A model generated the notes under the pieces. That model saw only the letters and a list, made by a program, of their open reading frames with translations. It searched no databases and was not told the origin of the DNA. From NCBI GenBank assembly GCA_027563935.2, contig CM050454.1:5670001-5734000 (forward strand): DNA of 64,000 nucleotides. The letters run 5' to 3'. Within the stretch, counting starts at the first letter, position 1. Each line of letters begins with the position of its first letter. A program made the translations under genes and the position numbers. Source of the DNA: Costus lasius (taxonomy: Eukaryota; Streptophyta; Magnoliopsida; Zingiberales; Costaceae). Below are positions 1 through 11,334 of this stretch, piece by piece.

Positions 1-176
1 CTAATGCCAGCTAGATCATAAAAGTAAGGCTTGAAATGCATTGCAGAAGAAATATCCTTCCAAAAGTTGTGGAATCCTTTTGTTCTCGGAAAGTGCAACA
101 CTCCACAATCCACATGCAAAGGAGAAAGCGACCACAACTCGAATAGTTCTTCAGTAGATGCTATGTAGATAAGAGA
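1..176 (-). CDS. Partial internal exon at window edge, unknown protein
   Basis: Read on the minus strand, positions 176 to 1 stay open and encode a hydrophilic, protein-like stretch of about 58 residues that includes WSLSPLHVDCGVLHFPRTKG and, near the window edge, SAMHFKPYFYDLAGI. A possible splice acceptor (TAG) lies just before the frame opens, at 177-179. The gene would continue beyond position 1, so neither a stop nor the rest of the protein is visible. I do not recognise the family. The polypyrimidine tract before the acceptor is weak, so this could be a chance open frame. A second open stretch on the same strand (1043-1165) could be an upstream exon but ends in a stop. Confidence 0.35.
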
Positions 177-3095
177 CTACACTCTTCATTTGAAGGAATA
201 ATGCTGAGTTGCAACTAATTCTAGAAAGGTCTTGCTTATTGCTCCACTTTTTCAAGCATAGAAAAGGGATGCTGTAAGAGTGACAGATACACAATAATTT
301 TTTTTTAACATTTTAACATTTGAGAAGAAGACAAAAAACTTTAATAAAAACAAAAACTTAAAGAAAAAGAACAGTTACTAACACTCTAACAGCAACATCC
401 AGTTCCAGGCATCTGGCACTGTATTTTGACTTTCCTGAACTTAAACACAAAGAAGTAAAATTGACTGAACTTTCAGTTTCATCTTGTGTTAAAAGAGTGT
501 CAATGGAAGAGTCAGTCGTCACCAGAGTATGATGCAGCACAAGAATTGTATTACTATGATTCCTCACGCCAAATATAATATTGTAACTGGTTTAAGATTG
601 AATCATTTTGTTATGAACTTTTCACAGTGTTTCATTGAAAAGAAAAGAGAAGACAGAAAAAATTTGACGGTTTTCTCATTTACTTGGAAGGAAAGAGACT
701 AAAGAAGAGAAAAGTGTAGGTGATAATTTGTATATTCTTTTCTTGTTTTGATTCCATCTAAACTGGACTGAAACCAAAAATACACGTGCCCATCTAAATT
801 TCTATTTCTTTCCCTAATTAAATTTACTTCGTTCCATTTTCTTTCTCTTCTAGGATACATAGCTTAATATGACTGTGAGCATTGATATCTAACTAGCTAA
901 TTTTATAATTACTTTTGAATTTTTTAGTAGCTTTGAGGTGAAACAAAAATCCTGTATTTGGCGTCTCCATCTTTGATACTCCTCAGCTTTCCCCTTTGTT
1001 GCAAGTAATCAGATTCTTTGGTGAGCATCAAATCCAATTGAGTTAGCAGTTGTATCTTTCAGCATCATCAATATCCGTATTCTCTCCAACAAAATCAAGT
1101 TGGATAAGATTGTGTCTTGTAGTGTAAATTCCCTTTTCTAAAATTCCTAGAATTTGATTTTGTTCCTAGTAATGGTGGCATTTTGATGAAAGGTGCCGAT
1201 TTGTGTGGATTAGGTCAATGAAGTGCGATCTGTTATAAACAAAATAATAATCCGTGGTTCAGAGGTTATAAGCATGCTCAAGCAAAAACTCATCCCTTTT
1301 GAAGTAGTTAGTAGGGCCGTGGGCATTGATAATGACTAGCATTAGATTGATTGTTAAGCAAGGATTTAGTGGCAGTAAAAAAAAAAGTTTGCAATTGGTT
1401 AAGTGAGTTAAGTAAACCCCTAATAAGTATAGTTGCGTTGACACTATGTTGATAACTGCCTTGCAACTATCTAATACTATCACTCATCAAACTGTTCAAG
1501 CATAGAATCTTGAATTCACACGCTATCAATCACATTGTCAGTTAACATAGCCATCAAGGCCCTTTCTTGTTTTGTTTTTTTGACATGAGTAAGTAATTGA
1601 TGAAGGGGGATTCGATCCTAAAACCTTGTTATCAGCGACAAAGGTCCTTATTAGTTAAACCTCTTATATTTTAAGAAAGAAAGTATATAAATATATATAT
1701 ATATATATATAAGGCGAATCGATGATTACCTCAAAGGTGAGAGGGGAGATATAGAATATATTTGCCTCTAAAATATCATCCGCTAGCATATTGGTGTCAA
1801 AAAAAAAAACACCAACATCCTCAATCAATTATATAGTTTCATCATAGATCCCCATGCTAAGCATCATATTTTGCCAAAACTAACTCGTCTATGATCTTTT
1901 GGTAGAAAGAAGTTTTAGCTTCTATTCTTATAGGAAGTCCAGGGTCAGTGAAATTTTTTAATGTTCAGCTACAACATACGGCCAACTATCTTGAGTACTA
2001 GGTCTCAAGTTTCCTTTCTCTATAGAGCTTGTGTATCCCTTCTAAAGCAAGAATATATGAAGGTTTAATCCATTTGACTATATGATCAAGCAAGTTGAAA
2101 TCCATTTAGTTCTCAATTTGGCATCCCTGTTGAGTCAGAAGCGGCATTCTACGCAAGCTTAAGAATGAAGACAGGATGCTGGATAACGAAGAGGAAAATT
2201 GTGAAGCTGGTTGTTGTGATCCTACATATTTGGTTAGCAAGGTTCATTTTTCAAAAGGAGTTGGATATATGGCAACTTGAGTCCTATTACCAAACACACT
2301 AACAAATTTTAATCATCTGAGTCGCTCAGTATACAGATCCATTAGGTCTAGATAGATCCTTCGCCTTAGGATGAGTTCAATCTCTGAAGTTAATGTTTGC
2401 TTCAATCCGGGGTTGCATACCTACAAAATGGATAATTTTGGAGTCGCACTACTTGAACTTCGCACCTCAGGAAGATGACAAAAAGCTGCTTGAATAAAAA
2501 AAAGGATTAAATTATAGCATGAGCAAGGTCGACAAAGTGGGAGAAGATAATACCTTTGCTCATGCTTGTGTGTTTTCATTTGAGTTGTCACCTTATTCAT
2601 GTTGATATTGGCATGTGAGCTTCTATCATCTTAGAGGCAGAGGGCTCTGGTGAAGCCCAAAATGAATTGTTTCTCGGGATGCAATTGAGACAAATCAAAT
2701 TATTAGCGTATTGCCATACCATGTTTTCTTTGACAGGACCAAGAAGCACTTCAGACATGGTTCACATGGAAAATGTGCCCAGAATCTCATTAGAGTATGG
2801 CCTTCGGTTAATTGAGGGCTCCAATGTAATACCAACCATCTGTAAGAAAATTTTTTTTATCGTTTCGCAATTGAACTGGATATTACAGTCCCGCTATACA
2901 TGACTAGTACCAACCAACCCTCTTCCGAAGAAACAATTGCAGATTTGTCTCAAGGATATAAGCATGAACAGTGTGTAACATCTCCTTTACAAAGCAGCAC
3001 AGTCCAATAGCCAAAGATGGCATTGAAGTTTCGTAGAATCATATGAACACCATTCAAAAAACTTGCTCATGTGATATCATCTTTTTCCTCATGTG
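177..3095. other. AT-rich intergenic or intronic DNA
   Basis: No convincing gene. It holds poly-T and poly-A runs (about 299-306, 1379-1385, 1800-1809) and a TA microsatellite at 1685-1712. The end nearest the PPR gene would carry that gene's 3' UTR. Short open frames here have no recognisable domain and no codon bias. Confidence 0.6.
1685..1712. repeat. (TA)n microsatellite
   Basis: A run of alternating TA dinucleotides with one AA interruption, in intergenic DNA. Confidence 0.9.
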
Positions 3096-5834
3096 TCACC
3101 AATGATCTCTGCAAGAACATGTCCCATCCTTGAAGTGGTGCAAAGACTTTGAATCTTTGATAAAAATGTCACGTCTATATACTTTAGAAACTAACTTCAA
3201 AGTGGAATGACAATCTGTACATATTCGTGAACTTTTAACAATACGAATGGCTCCAAAAGTGGGCAAATTAGCAAGGCCAAAAGCAATTGCAAGTTTCTCG
3301 CTGTGGGTGCCAACAATATCTTCCCTTTCTTCATCGATGTCAAGCATAGTGCCATCAAGATTAGGTATGAACTCCTTAGAAGCTACTAGCTCGCTATTGA
3401 TTTCATCAAGTTTAGCTTCTGAACTCAAGGTAAGTTGGCTTCCAGTTAAGAAGGTAACCACCTTATGTTTGACTTGGATCCAGCAACAACCATAGGAGTC
3501 ATCACCCTTGCTGTCTTTCTTAGACTTCCGCCCTTTTGATGCATCATTTGACTTCCCAAATAATGCTTGAGTTTGTGACAGAAACCTGTTAATTTCAGGA
3601 TTCCTTGGATCCATCTGAAACAAATTTTCTGCTGCAAGATTTGCTATTTTGATATTGACATATTTTCTAGCAGCAGTGAGAAGAGCATACCAAACAGCGG
3701 CATCAGGATAAACTGGCATATTCTCAATAAGGTCTGAAGCTTCTCTAAGCCTACCAGAGCGCCCCAAGAGATTTACCATCGCACTGTAGTGTTCTAAGCC
3801 TGGAGACTGCTGGTACTTCTCTGTCATGCAAGAGAAGAGCTTCCTTCCCTCGTTCACCATTCCATCTAATCCACAGGCACTTATCACACTTGCAAAAATT
3901 GCTTTGTTTGGATAAATATGTTGCTGTTTCATCTGATGAAATAAGTTTAGTGCGTCACGAGAATATCCATGTAGAACAAGCCCAGCAATCATGGAATTCC
4001 AGGTGATGAGATCCCTTTGTGAAAGGCCATCAAATATTACTCGGGCATATTCTATATTTCCAGATTTGGAATAAGTGTCTATGACAGCATTTGCAATCGA
4101 TAGTTCATGCATTAAATCACAACGCAGTACCCAAGAATGGATCTCCTTTACCTTTGATTCTGATAATACATTAGCAAAAGCTGGAAGGATGCTGAGGATG
4201 GTAACTGCATTCGGCTGTATCATAGCTGCCTGCATCTGTTTGAATATCCTTGTGCCCTTGTTTGGATCCCCATTCTGCAATGAACCGGCAATTAGAGTGT
4301 TCCATGTAGCTGTGTTTCTTCTGCTGCCTTCTGTTTCCATCTTGTGAAAGAGTTCAATTGCTTGATCCTCATCACCATTCTGCAGGTAGCCTGAAATCAT
4401 AGTATTCCAAGTTACCACATTTCTGCACACACCCAATTTCTCCATCCTCAAGAACAGGTCGTAAGCTTTACCGCAATAACCAGCTCGCGCATAGCCTCCA
4501 ATCATAGAGTTCCAACTAAAAACATCTTTCTCAGGCAACTCCTCAAAGATTCGCTGAGCATCCTCAAGTCTATCGCATTTTGCATACATATCAATTAAGG
4601 AATTCCCTACTAGGATGCAGCGCGTGCTTCCAATCTTCACTGAATATGAATGGATTTCCTTCCCATTGTTCAAGGCTTGCAGAGAAGCACAAGCAGATAT
4701 AGCGCTCGCAACAGTCATGCCATTTGGTTTCACTCCTGAAAGCTGCATTCTTTGGAAAAATTTCAAAGATTCATTCATTCTGTCATTTTGAGCGAGCCCT
4801 GAAATCATGCTCGTCCAGGTAAATACATCCGGCACAATTCCAGAACTCTTCATCGACTCCATGAGTTGGACTGCAAGTTCGGGATTACCAGATTGATTAT
4901 AACTGGATATCATTATATTCCATGTGACTATGCCTGGTTTAACCCCTTCGGCCTTCATTCGTGAGAAGAGCCTTGCAGCTGCTTCATATTCACCCCACTG
5001 GCAATGACCAGAAATGATAGAATTCCACGAAACCCGATCCCGTCTATCCATCTTCTCAAAAAACATTGTGGCCGTATCCATTTCTCCGCATTTTGCGTAC
5101 ATAGCCAGCAATGTATTGCTAACATGCGACTCCTTGGACGAATCCACGAGTCCAATTCGAATTGCAAGGGAGTGCAATAGCCTTCCAGCCTCCAGATTCC
5201 CTGTGTTCGCGCAGGCCTGCAGTATCCTCGGAATCAAGAAGCCGTCCGGAACGACCTCTCCTTCGCGCATCATGTCGAAGAACAAATCGACGACCTCCTC
5301 CCAGCGCTGCTCGCGGGAGCAGGCGCCGATCATGGCCGACCACGCGAACAGGTTCCGCTTGCGCATTCCGTCGAACACCCGGCGGGCGTCGTCCAGGCTG
5401 CCGCATTTGGCGTACATGCTGACAAGCTTGGTCTCGACGAAGGGGTCGCCACGGTTGAGGACGGATCCCAGCGCAGCGTGGAGGCGGCGGCCGTGCTCGA
5501 TGGAGTCCGCGTCGATGCAGGACTGCAGGAGGGAGATGTAGGCTCTGGGGCGGATTGGGGCGCCCTGCTCCAGGGCGGTGATGGATTGCTGGAGCTTGCT
5601 GGCATTGGGGATCGGGGTGGCGAGCTGAGGAGGAGAACAGGACGGCGGATTTGGCTTGGATTTGTGGGGAAGAAAGGGCTGAGCGGTTGATTTGATCGGC
5701 GAAAAGAGCTTGAGCTGCTTTGTGCGTTTGATGAAGGGATTGGCGGGAGGGTCAGTGGATTGGCAGCTGAGGAAGGAGGAGCTTTCCATTGGGTATTTGG
5801 GTGGAAGAGAGAGAGGGATTACAGCCCGCTGCAT
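3096..5834 (-). CDS. Pentatricopeptide repeat protein, PLS-DYW class (At1g19720-like)
   Basis: A 912-residue intronless frame made of tandem PPR motifs from about residue 95 to 720, then E/E+ motifs and a DYW domain. Repeats such as VTWNTMISGY, DVFSWNSMIGGYARAG and YAKCG are PLS-type. The DYW domain keeps the zinc and deaminase signature: H844 and E846 of HSEKLA, then C872, C875 and H876 of CTDCH. It ends in CSCRDHW where the family usually has D-Y-W. Repeat order and sequence follow Arabidopsis At1g19720 as I recall it. DYW PPR proteins bind organelle RNA and many act in C-to-U editing; the Ser/Pro/Lys-rich N terminus fits a transit peptide, but mitochondrion versus plastid cannot be settled here. 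Met1 and Met16 are both possible starts. The 5' part (about 5150-5834) is clearly GC-richer than the 3' part. The product is about the family's usual length. Confidence 0.93.
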   Translation of the reverse strand: MQRAVIPLSLPPKYPMESSSFLSCQSTDPPANPFIKRTKQLKLFSPIKSTAQPFLPHKSKPNPPSCSPPQLATPIPNASKLQQSITALEQGAPIRPRAYISLLQSCIDADSIEHGRRLHAALGSVLNRGDPFVETKLVSMYAKCGSLDDARRVFDGMRKRNLFAWSAMIGACSREQRWEEVVDLFFDMMREGEVVPDGFLIPRILQACANTGNLEAGRLLHSLAIRIGLVDSSKESHVSNTLLAMYAKCGEMDTATMFFEKMDRRDRVSWNSIISGHCQWGEYEAAARLFSRMKAEGVKPGIVTWNIMISSYNQSGNPELAVQLMESMKSSGIVPDVFTWTSMISGLAQNDRMNESLKFFQRMQLSGVKPNGMTVASAISACASLQALNNGKEIHSYSVKIGSTRCILVGNSLIDMYAKCDRLEDAQRIFEELPEKDVFSWNSMIGGYARAGYCGKAYDLFLRMEKLGVCRNVVTWNTMISGYLQNGDEDQAIELFHKMETEGSRRNTATWNTLIAGSLQNGDPNKGTRIFKQMQAAMIQPNAVTILSILPAFANVLSESKVKEIHSWVLRCDLMHELSIANAVIDTYSKSGNIEYARVIFDGLSQRDLITWNSMIAGLVLHGYSRDALNLFHQMKQQHIYPNKAIFASVISACGLDGMVNEGRKLFSCMTEKYQQSPGLEHYSAMVNLLGRSGRLREASDLIENMPVYPDAAVWYALLTAARKYVNIKIANLAAENLFQMDPRNPEINRFLSQTQALFGKSNDASKGRKSKKDSKGDDSYGCCWIQVKHKVVTFLTGSQLTLSSEAKLDEINSELVASKEFIPNLDGTMLDIDEEREDIVGTHSEKLAIAFGLANLPTFGAIRIVKSSRICTDCHSTLKLVSKVYRRDIFIKDSKSLHHFKDGTCSCRDHW

Positions 5835-5860
5835 TATCCTTTTGTCCAGCCAGTAACATC

Positions 5861-5935
5861 AGGGAAAAATTTTTAAGCGGGCCCCGCTGGAGCGGGCCCT
5901 CATCCACCGTCCATACTTAAAAATTTTTTCCCCTT
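5861..5935. repeat. Short hairpin element with GC-rich core (MITE-like)
   Basis: The arms GGGAAAAATTTTTAAG (5862 on) and CTTAAAAATTTTTTCCCC (ending about 5934) are inverted repeats around a core that repeats GCGGGCCC. It is about 75 bp long and lies about 25 bp upstream of the PPR start codon, probably inside the 5' UTR or core promoter. No clear target-site duplication was found. The arm core GGAAAAATTTT resembles the ends of the insertion in the HKT gene at 51742. Confidence 0.5.
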
Positions 5936-5957
5936 GTCGCATACACAGCAGTACGGT

Positions 5958-6022
5958 CTAATTTATATATATAAATATAAATATATACATATATATACAT
6001 ATATATACATATATATACACAT
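5958..6022. repeat. AT-rich microsatellite (TATATACA type)
   Basis: Tandem units of ATATATACAT over about 65 bp. Confidence 0.85.
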
Positions 6023-6620
6023 AAAACACAAGATTATTGAAAATTTGGTCCATCCAGATTGAAATAATTCTTATTGTGTTATCTTAATTAGGTAAGTCCA
6101 TTTTTTACTCGGATTAATTTCACGACAAGTTAGATCACAAGTAAATTAATCGGCATAATATGAAGAAATGAAGAGATAATGACCATATTAGTTATGTTAA
6201 CTTTGAGGTTTTGAGTGGTGGTGAAGGTCTGATCTTTGGATGTGCTGACAAGAACGATAGTAAGCATTTGGTTTGATTCAAAACTGATTCATTAGTGAAG
6301 AGGTTGAGGGATTAGGCTTCGGCACGAAGCACCAATGTATACAATCTAAAATGGTGTTCATCAATGTCTATATCTTAGGATCTAAACTTGCATAAACTAT
6401 ATTCTTATATCGGTAATTTTTCTTTAGCTTAAAAGTGTGCACCATAACCGGCAGAATCTCTAACAAGACTTAAAACCCTAATCTAGAGTTAGTTAATCTA
6501 TAAGATCACATTTAATGCGAAAGCACTATAACCACTATTACTCACCCTTGTATTCACGTAGTTCGATGACTCACTATACTATTGTGTTTGCTCACAATAT
6601 GCTCACATCATGTATGTGTA

Positions 6621-8272
6621 TGATAGGGCCCGCAAGCGTATAGTTTCTATCGTAGTAGTAAAATATCGTCCCAAGGGAGCAGGGTGTCAAGTACCGACTT
6701 TAATATCATTGAAGGCTACACAATTCTAATTCGAAATGAAAGAATAACACTAAAACCAATTTATCGAATCAAGAAATCGGCATTTGTTGGAAGAGTTATA
6801 GTTTTAGAAATGTTCAGGACTTCAGGTTTCACCTAGTTGAATGAATTAAACGTAAAACATTGAATCAAAACGAATTAATAAACGGATCTCCTTCTCTCGA
6901 CGCGCAATCCGACAGTAAACAACTTAAGGCGATCACTCCTAGGGTACGGATTACTTTCTCTCGAAGCGTAATCCGGTGTCTAACTTAAGCTAATCTCCTA
7001 CTCTCATAGCAAAACTAACTTAAGAGACCCATTAGGCTCTATGAAAGATCGTAAATCCTCGAGTGACATTGAACGACTCTCGTAATTCAAGTCACAAGTT
7101 TAAATGAGAACATTCGAGTGTTACGATTCACCTCTCAGTTCATCTCGTAACACTTAACATATACAAAAGTTTGGCCAGAACAATCATACGCAATAAGCAC
7201 AACTCAATTAAATAAGTTAAATTACTAAAAACAACATTGAAATTCAATAAAAACGTTTTACAGGAGGAAATTTGTTCAACGGGCTACGGCCAAGTCCTGA
7301 ACTAGGGTTTTACTCTAGAACATGCATCGTTTGACAAAGAAAACCCACGTAAATGAATTCAAAAAGAGGGGAAATTACAAATTAAGAGTAGGAGACGGTA
7401 GATCTTCAGTCTTCTCTCGAAAGCCCCAAAGGAATCCAATGAATCAAGCCCAAGAATGTAGAAATTGTACTCTTTTCGCCCTAGGTCGCGTTCCTCCAAA
7501 GTTCGACTCTTGTAACCGCCCAAAATCCCAACTTTTTATATCTTAATCAAAGCCTTGGGCGGTTAGGAAGGATTATTGGGAGTTTCCTTCAATTTCTAAG
7601 CCCTTGGACCGTCGGATTTGACGAAAACCAGATGAAAGGTCGGGATCAGCGGACGTCGTCACAGGCGTGATCACTGTCACAACCAGGCCTTGACGAGTTC
7701 TGGAACCTGCAATGAAGTAAGCACGGCCGTGATGCTCGACACGGGCAGGCCGTGATGGATGCGAAAAACTCCTGGAAGCTAGACACACCCGTGTGCACGA
7801 CGGTGATGAGTTCGACTGGAATTTGTGTTGGGGCTCTTCACGGCCGTGATGAGCTCGGAATACCCTGATTACACCGGTTCTTCAGGTCGTGACGAAGTCG
7901 TGGAATTTCTGGATTTTGGCTGTCACGGCCATGACAGTTGACACGGGCAGGCCGTGATGGCTTCGCTGAACTAGGATCTGGACGCCAATCTGATCATAGC
8001 CGCGATAGCAAGCACGACCAGGCCGTGATCAATACCAATAACTCCGAAATCCCGTGTGATGCTTGTAATATTCTGAACTTTTCCATAACTTCAAATCTTC
8101 AAAATATTATCGAAATTATAGGGAAATAACCTGCATTTCACAAATAATCGAAAAATAGTAAAGATTCTGAACTTAATGGTAAAAGATATCAAATTTTTGA
8201 CATAAAATAGAACTTAAGCATAAAATGATGGTATAAATAAGACTCTAAATCCTATAAAAATAACACCTATCA
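6621..8272 (-). mobile_element. LTR of a truncated Ty3-like element (minus orientation)
   Basis: The segment begins TGATAGG and ends CCTATCA, an inverted TG..CA terminus typical of long LTRs. In minus orientation the adjoining sequence at 8290-8325 reads TTGCTTGAGGACAAGCAA just before the LTR, a sequence common at the 3' end of plant Tat/Ogre-type elements. This would therefore be the 3' LTR. The 5-bp flanks do not match (GTGTA versus AAATA), as expected if the rest of the element continues rightward and its other end is lost. The middle (7640-8040) carries repeated CACGGCCGTGATG-type blocks. No polyprotein remains. Confidence 0.6.
7640..8040. repeat. Degenerate subrepeats inside the LTR
   Basis: Irregular repeats of GGCCGTGATG preceded by CACGG or ACACGGGCA, at about 7723, 7739, 7838, 7924, 7941 and 8011. 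Several contain the perfect palindrome CACGGCCGTG. Spacing is irregular, so it is not a simple satellite. Confidence 0.6.
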
Positions 8273-9761
8273 AAATATCATAGACTCTAAATCTTGCTTG
8301 TCCTCAAGCAATTACACTATCTAGAATAATCAGATATCATGAAGATAGCATGCTCAAAAGCCAAAGTATGAAGTTCCTATAAAAACAATTACACTCAATC
8401 CTAGGTTGAAGAATAAAAGTGAGATATAATCTAAACTGGGAGCAAAGCATTATATTCAGTAGCAATCCACAAATCTGAAATAGGAAAAACACTTCATCAT
8501 GTCAAAACTATTCATAAGCATCAATTCTTTCTGAAGACAGTTAGTTAAGTAAAATTGCACAATTATTTCAATAAGGGCATCATAAAGTTTTAATCGGTTG
8601 ATTCAAGCTACTTCTCTGAATTAACTTGACACCTTGTGACGCGAAGGACAAACATTTGTAATGAATGCACCCCCAGTACTTAGTTAACAAGTAAACACAG
8701 ATTGTGTACACCACATAATGTACACAAACTCATTTCTTCACCCTAAAGTAGAAGAAAGCGGAGTTGTTCACTTTTCTCAACCTCTTCTTTTCATCTCATG
8801 ACCCTTTATTTTTCTTTCTTTGTCGACAGTGCCAAGTTGGATGAATCTTTGGATTCATCTTCACTTAGGTACCACTACCTCTTTTTTTTTTCAAACACTT
8901 TTATTTTCTTTTTGGTTTTTTTTTTCATTAAGTAAATTTATGCAACCAGATTGAAGGGCTAGATGGCAAATGCCTCCACACTTGGAGATGGCAAATGTTG
9001 CCACCAATCGGATCTCGCAGCCTGTTGCACATGAGATGTCGAGCATAAGCTAGGGTTTTATCATCTGAAGCACATGTGCAGCTGCCACTATTGGGAGCGA
9101 AGGGGGAGAAGGCATGCTTGTTGCCGGCGTCGCTAAGGTTTGCACCTGGCGTGTGCAGTTGCTATCGCTGACACCTAAGAGAGAGAGTCTCTCTTGGTTT
9201 ACTGTCATCCTCTTCACTTATGGAAGAGGGGATTATGCAAGTTTGGGATTAACATAGTCAATTCACTCTTACCTAGGGTTCTTATGAACACTTAGAGAAA
9301 ACCTTAGCTGACAATGCACCGAAGCTTAAGGCTGTTCACCACTTTCTTTCAATTTATCATTCTTTTTGTCACCATCCCACAGTAAGGATTTAATTATATA
9401 TAACCTTGCCCCCTTGCAACTGTCCACATAGCTTCTTAGATCATCGCCACATGGCTCCATCGAGGACTAGATTAAACTAGTTCACTTGGGCTTGCCCATA
9501 ATTTTAAATAATTGTAGGGTCCAAGTTCAGTCTTGTGTTTGCTTGCTTAAGACTAATTAGGCCTAAGCCTATGAAGTCACCATACATTCCGATGAATCAA
9601 TCTCTTGGCTTATGACTCATACATTAATTTGATCGTATGGATTAATATCTCAAGGTCTCCGTGGGTAATTGTGTGTCATCTCTTTTTACATTTACCCTTG
9701 AGTTTAGGCACCTAAGTGCCTATCGAATCTTAGAATAATAAATGTCAAGTCATTAGTTGTG
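8273..9761. other. Decayed retroelement internal sequence and unclassified repeats
   Basis: The left part (to about 8960) looks like untranslated internal sequence of the minus-oriented LTR element next door, with long T runs at 8881-8890 and 8917-8927. From about 8960 to 9761 the character changes and I could not classify it. No coding remnants of gag, protease, reverse transcriptase or integrase were recognised. Confidence 0.4.
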
Positions 9762-9766
9762 CTTGG

Positions 9767-10205
9767 TGTCAGACCCAAAGTTCCGGCGAGTTCCCGAGCG
9801 CAGGCGGCGTTCGGTGGAAACAACGACGCGAGCGGCGTTGCGAGGCAGAGGAAGAAGACGAGCGCATTGTGGCGCTCGATTCGAGGCATCGTTGACCGAG
9901 TCAGTAAAATCAGAGCCGCGCGGCGAGCGATTTGGAATGCTGACGTCACAGTGACATCAGCAACGGAGATTTATGCGCGCGGCGAAATCGATCGAGGGCT
10001 GACGTCACGCCGACGTCAGCATGAGCATAATTTTGACCAGCGGGTCAAAATTGAAGGTATTTTAATTAGGGTTTACCAGACTTCTCTAATTTGGGGAAAG
10101 AAATTGACCAGAAACCCTAGGGAGTCTATGCTCCGGTGTTTCGCCGGATGACCTAAAGACAATGGTTAAGTGCTGTTTTTAGGCCGATCCGACCGAGACG
10201 TGACA
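9767..10205 (+). mobile_element. Short solo LTR, plus orientation (pair 1, left)
   Basis: Begins TGTCAGACCC and ends GACGTGACA. It is preceded by CTTGG (9762-9766) and followed by CTTGG (10206-10210), a 5-bp target duplication. Its right half is homologous to the 3' part of the longer LTR at 33942-35195, with the same order of TGACGTCA motifs, a TCAAAAT box and the CGCCGGA..CCTAA end. At 439 bp it seems to have lost internal sequence compared with the 1254-bp relative. Confidence 0.7.
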
Positions 10206-10210
10206 CTTGG

Positions 10211-11329
10211 TGTCACGCCCCGGTCGGATCGGCCTAGAATTAGCGCTTATCCGCTTCCTAGAGCCGTCCGGCAGAATACCAGAACGTAACTCTCGCTAGG
10301 GTTTCCAACCCAAAATTCGAAACCCTAATCTCCCCGGATAATTTTTATCCCCAAAGTACAAGGTCGCTCAGAAAACCCTAACCCTAATTTAGAAATCCGA
10401 AAAGAAACGGAACCCTAAATTAAATACCTCTTCTGATTTTGACCAAAGTCAAAATTAAAGCCTTGCTTACGTCAGCAATCCGTTGCTGACGTCACCTTCC
10501 AATTTTCGTCCGCCGCGAATCTGATTTCGGCCGCTGACGTCGTGCTCGCGTCAGCCGCCGATTTCGATTTCAATTTCGAAATCGAAACTCGATCTCTGCT
10601 TTGACCGTTGACCCGTGCCTCGTTTCGAACGCCGCCGCGTTCGAAACCACTGTTCGTCTTCAAGCTCGCGACGCACGAGGCCGCCGCGTCGTTGCTTTCT
10701 GCCGAGGTCGAGTGCCGCCTGCACTCGCGACTCGCCGTCCACCGTCGACGACCGGGAAGTAACGGAAACGTCGCAACTCAGAGACAGGGGAGAGGAGAAG
10801 TTTGGAGAAACGGAAGCTTTATTCCCTCTTTCGAAAGCTTACAAACTCTCGTCGTCGCCCGCCGGCGTCCCTCTTCCCTCCCTCGCCGGTCGTCCACTCG
10901 ACGCCGGTTACAATCTCTCAGTCTCGTCGAAGCTTCACCAAGCTTCGTTGCAGTCGCTAATGGCGTATGGAGTCCCCCTGCTCCGAGCTTCTGTTGTAGC
11001 TTTTAAAGACAAGAGGCGCCGCCTCTCGCCTCTTCCTCCTTAGGGCGTCCGCCGCCCGGTTCTTACGCGTCCGAGAAGCTCGTTCCACCACGTTCCTCTC
11101 TCCGTTGCCCTTGGTTGTCGCCGCGTCCGCGTCGTCCGGCGTCGTCAAAGCCGCCCGAAGAGCTCGCTGGCGCGTGCGTTCCGCGCGAGTCGCTCGCGTT
11201 CGGCGCGTGTGACGACGAAGCGATAGCTTCGTTTACCATGGATTTGGGGTCAACGCCCCAGTTTGACCACGTTTTTCCCCTATTTTGGCTGTGTCTTGGG
11301 CTTGGGCCGAACCGGGTAGATCGGGCCCA
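10211..11329 (-). mobile_element. Solo LTR, minus orientation (pair 1, right)
   Basis: Reads TGTCACGCCCCGGTCGG at its left end and GGGCCCA at its right end, that is TG..CA in minus orientation. It is flanked by CTTGG on both sides (10206-10210 and 11330-11334). It is homologous to the LTRs of the gag-only element at 35201-39682. The GC-rich open frames inside it on both strands are not genes. Confidence 0.72.
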
Positions 11330-11334
11330 CTTGG

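Larger units (their letters stand above)
5835..6620. other. Upstream region of the PPR gene with small repeats
   Basis: Promoter side of the PPR gene. It holds a short palindromic element and an AT microsatellite (listed separately), then AT-rich sequence up to the LTR at 6621. No coding signal seen. Confidence 0.5.

Noticed and set aside
5014..5541. 175-aa plus-strand open frame opposite the PPR gene
   Set aside because: It is antisense to a well-supported PPR protein, and its composition follows the GC-rich complementary strand; no domain.
10608..11043. 132- and 142-aa plus-strand frames
   Set aside because: They lie inside a solo LTR and have relatives in the other LTR copies; LTRs are non-coding.
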